NCBI GenBank assembly: GCA_026392265.1
Contig: JAPLCL010000320.1
Location: 1 to 7,515, forward strand
Reading direction: 5' to 3'
Length of the DNA stretch: 7,515 bases
From: Actinomycetota bacterium
GTDB lineage: Bacteria > Actinomycetota > Thermoleophilia > UBA2241
Shown here: positions 5,626 through 7,515 of the stretch, piece after piece
Numbering within the stretch: the first letter of the stretch is position 1
Layout of the letters: every line of letters starts with the position of its first letter
The notes under the pieces: generated by a model
The model's database searches: none
What the model saw: the letters and a program-made list of their open reading frames with translations, nothing else
Told to the model about the DNA's origin: nothing
Program-made: the position numbers and the translations under genes

Positions 5626-7515
5626 GCGCGACTTCACGAGTCTCGTACGCCTCCAGCACGTCGCCTTCCTTGAGGTCGTTGTAGCCGTCGACCAGGATGC
5701 CGCATTCGAACCCTTCGGCCACCTCGCGGGCGTCTTCGGCGAAACGCTTGAGGGAGCCCATCTTACCGTCGTGGACGATGACGTCGCTGCGCAGCACGCG
5801 AACACTCGCGTTGCGGGTGATCGTGCCGTGCGTGACCATACAGCCGGCGATAGTGCCCAGCTTGGAGGCTTTGAACGTGGTGCGGACCTCGGCCTGCCCG
5901 AGCACGACCTCTTCGATGGTGGGCTTGAGCATGCCGACCAGGGCCGCCGTGATGTCCTCGGTGACCTTGTAGATGACCTTGTAGGTGCGCACGTCGACGC
6001 CCTCGGTCTCGGCGAGCGTGGTGGCCGGAGGACTCGGCCTCACGTTGAAGCCGATGATGATGGCCGTTGAGGCGCTGGCCAGCATGACGTCGTTTTCGTT
6101 GATGCCGCCCACGCCCGAGTGGATGACCCGCACCTTGACTTCGGGGTGCTGGATCTTGAGGAGCGCGTCGCTGAGCGCCTCGAGGCTGCCCTGCACGTCG
6201 GCCTTGACCACGAGGTTGAGGTCGAGCACCTTGCCCGCGGCGATGCGCGCGAAGATGTCGTCGAGGGTGAGCGCGCGTTGCTTGGCGAGCGCCTCGGTCT
6301 TGAGGCGGTTGGCGCGCCGGTGGGCGAGGGAGCGCGCCATACGCTCGTCCTTGACCACGCGGCAGAACTCGCCGGCCACGGGAAGCTCGTCGAAGCCGAT
6401 GATCTCGACCGGTGTGGACGGGCCGCCGCTCTTGAGCGGGTCGCCCTTGAAGTCGCGCATCGCGCGCACGCGGCCGCTGGCCTCGCCGGCGACGACCGCG
6501 TCGCCCACGTGCAGCGTGCCGCGGCTGACGAGGATGGTGGCGACGACGCCGCGGCCGGGGTCGATGCGCGACTCGATGACGAAGCCGCTGGCCGGAGCGT
6601 CGATGTTGGCCCTCAGGTCGGTGACCTCGGCGACAAGAAGCAGCAGGTCGAGGAAGTTGTCGAGGCCGATGCGCTTCTTGGCGCTAGCCTCGACGAACAC
6701 GGTGTCGCCACCCCAGTCCTCCGGGATGATGCCGTGCTCGCTGAGCTGCTGCTTGAGCCGATCCACATTGGCCTCGGGCTTGTCGATCTTGTTGACCACG
6801 ATGACCACGGGGACGCCGGCGGCCTTGGCATGGTCGATGGCCTCCACAGTCTGGGGCATCACGCCGTCGTCGGCGGCCACCACGATGGCAGCGATGTCGG
6901 TGACCTTGGCCCCGCGAGCGCGCATGGCCGTGAACGCCGCATGGCCGGGCGTGTCGATGAAGGTCACGAGCTGGCCCTTGTGCTGCACCTGATAGGCGCC
7001 GATATGCTGCGTGATCCCGCCGGCCTCTCCGGCCGCTACGGCGGTGTCACGGACCGCGTCGAGCAAGCTTGTCTTGCCGTGGTCGACGTGGCCCATCACG
7101 GTGATGACGGCGGCGCGGGGCTTGAGATCCTTGGGGTCGTCGACGGCCTCGGCCTCGAGCTCGGCCTCTTCGTCGGCGGCGTGGGTGATCTCGACCTCGC
7201 GATTGAAGTCGGTGGCGAGAACCTCGATGGCCTCGTCGCTGAGTGTCTGCGTGATGGTGACCATCTCACCGTAGCCCATCAGCGTCTTGATCAGCTCGGG
7301 CGTCGGCACGCCCATCAGCTGCGAGATATCTTTCACGGTGGAGCCCGACGGGACCTTGACGAGGCCGGTGGGCACCACGGGCGCGACCGGCGTCTCGTCG
7401 CGCTCACGACCGCGGCCGCGACCACCGCGCCGGCCGCGGCCGCCCTGCGGGCCACCGCCGCGGCGCGAGGCGCCGGCGTCGATGATGACCCGGCGCTTCT
7501 TGCCGGCAGGACCGC
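5615..7515 (-). CDS. infB: Translation initiation factor IF-2, 5' end of gene outside window
   Basis: IF-2 is the GTPase that positions formyl-Met-tRNA on the 30S subunit and promotes 50S joining. The window shows the last 632 residues. Numbered from the first visible full codon, an Arg/Gly-rich linker (17-38) comes first. A small IF2-N domain (about 58-110) contains TVKDISQLMGVPTPELIKTLM. The G domain follows, with G1 GHVDHGKT (141-148), G2 GGITQHIGAYQV, G3 DTPGHAAFTAMRARGA and G4 NKIDKPEAN. G5 is at SAKKRIGLDNF. Domain II follows, then domain III with VKADVQGSLEAL and SGVGGINENDVMLA. The C-terminal fMet-tRNA-binding domain ends FECGILVDGYNDLKEGDVLEAYE. All GTPase motifs are intact. The true start and the N-terminal region lie above 7515. 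nusA is expected further upstream, but this cannot be seen here. Confidence 0.98.
   Translation of the reverse strand, partial: GPAGKKRRVIIDAGASRRGGGPQGGRGRRGGRGRGRERDETPVAPVVPTGLVKVPSGSTVKDISQLMGVPTPELIKTLMGYGEMVTITQTLSDEAIEVLATDFNREVEITHAADEEAELEAEAVDDPKDLKPRAAVITVMGHVDHGKTSLLDAVRDTAVAAGEAGGITQHIGAYQVQHKGQLVTFIDTPGHAAFTAMRARGAKVTDIAAIVVAADDGVMPQTVEAIDHAKAAGVPVVIVVNKIDKPEANVDRLKQQLSEHGIIPEDWGGDTVFVEASAKKRIGLDNFLDLLLLVAEVTDLRANIDAPASGFVIESRIDPGRGVVATILVSRGTLHVGDAVVAGEASGRVRAMRDFKGDPLKSGGPSTPVEIIGFDELPVAGEFCRVVKDERMARSLAHRRANRLKTEALAKQRALTLDDIFARIAAGKVLDLNLVVKADVQGSLEALSDALLKIQHPEVKVRVIHSGVGGINENDVMLASASTAIIIGFNVRPSPPATTLAETEGVDVRTYKVIYKVTEDITAALVGMLKPTIEEVVLGQAEVRTTFKASKLGTIAGCMVTHGTITRNASVRVLRSDVIVHDGKMGSLKRFAEDAREVAEGFECGILVDGYNDLKEGDVLEAYETREVAREA

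Noticed and set aside
5985..6992. 335-codon open frame on the plus strand, antisense to infB
   Set aside because: It is Ser/Thr/Arg-rich with no domain pattern and lies wholly opposite the highly conserved IF-2 G domain. It is a shadow of high-GC coding sequence.
7376..7378. GTG in infB as a possible start of a short IF-2 form
   Set aside because: The frame stays open to the window edge with plausible IF-2 linker sequence, and no Shine-Dalgarno sequence precedes this codon.
1..7515. A previously undescribed system, mobile element, CRISPR array or tRNA
   Set aside because: Known housekeeping genes fill the window apart from two gaps of 114 and 120 nt. I saw no long repeats, transposase motifs, cloverleaf or spacer arrays.

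Overview
The window looks like a chromosomal segment from a high-GC bacterium, most likely an Actinomycetota. The evidence is the strongly GC-biased third codon positions, the many GTG starts, actinobacterial-style FAD synthetase motifs, and a DHH phosphoesterase gene between rbfA and truB. The DHH-motif context (NIDHHHDNTRFG) and the presence of a ylxP-type gene make a deep lineage such as Thermoleophilia my best guess. That placement rests on memory of family patterns, not on a search.

Every gene is on the minus strand, so transcription runs from high to low coordinates. In that order the genes are infB (3' part only, missing its start), ylxP (DUF503), rbfA, an nrnA-like DHH phosphoesterase, truB, ribF, rpsO and pnp (5' part only, running off the window). 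This is the conserved nusA-infB-rbfA-truB-ribF-rpsO-pnp cluster. From infB to ribF every gene junction overlaps (11, 19, 4, 49 and 1 nt), and four consecutive genes start with GTG, so this half reads as one tightly coupled translation unit. The coupling relaxes after ribF. There are 120 nt before rpsO and 114 nt before pnp, and both gaps contain RNA hairpins.

The genes form a translation and RNA-metabolism set. IF2 brings initiator tRNA to the ribosome, RbfA matures the 30S subunit, TruB makes tRNA pseudouridine 55, and S15 nucleates assembly of the 30S platform. PNPase degrades mRNA 3' to 5', and the NrnA-like enzyme probably clears the short oligoribonucleotides that remain. RibF makes FMN and FAD.

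I found no mobile element, CRISPR array, tRNA, rRNA, defence system or foreign-looking insert. There is no sign of a new multi-gene system here. The parts most worth a second look are the two untranslated leaders: a possible S15-responsive leader with mutually exclusive hairpins, and a hairpin before pnp that resembles an RNase III/PNPase control site. No gene-free stretch exceeds 300 bases.
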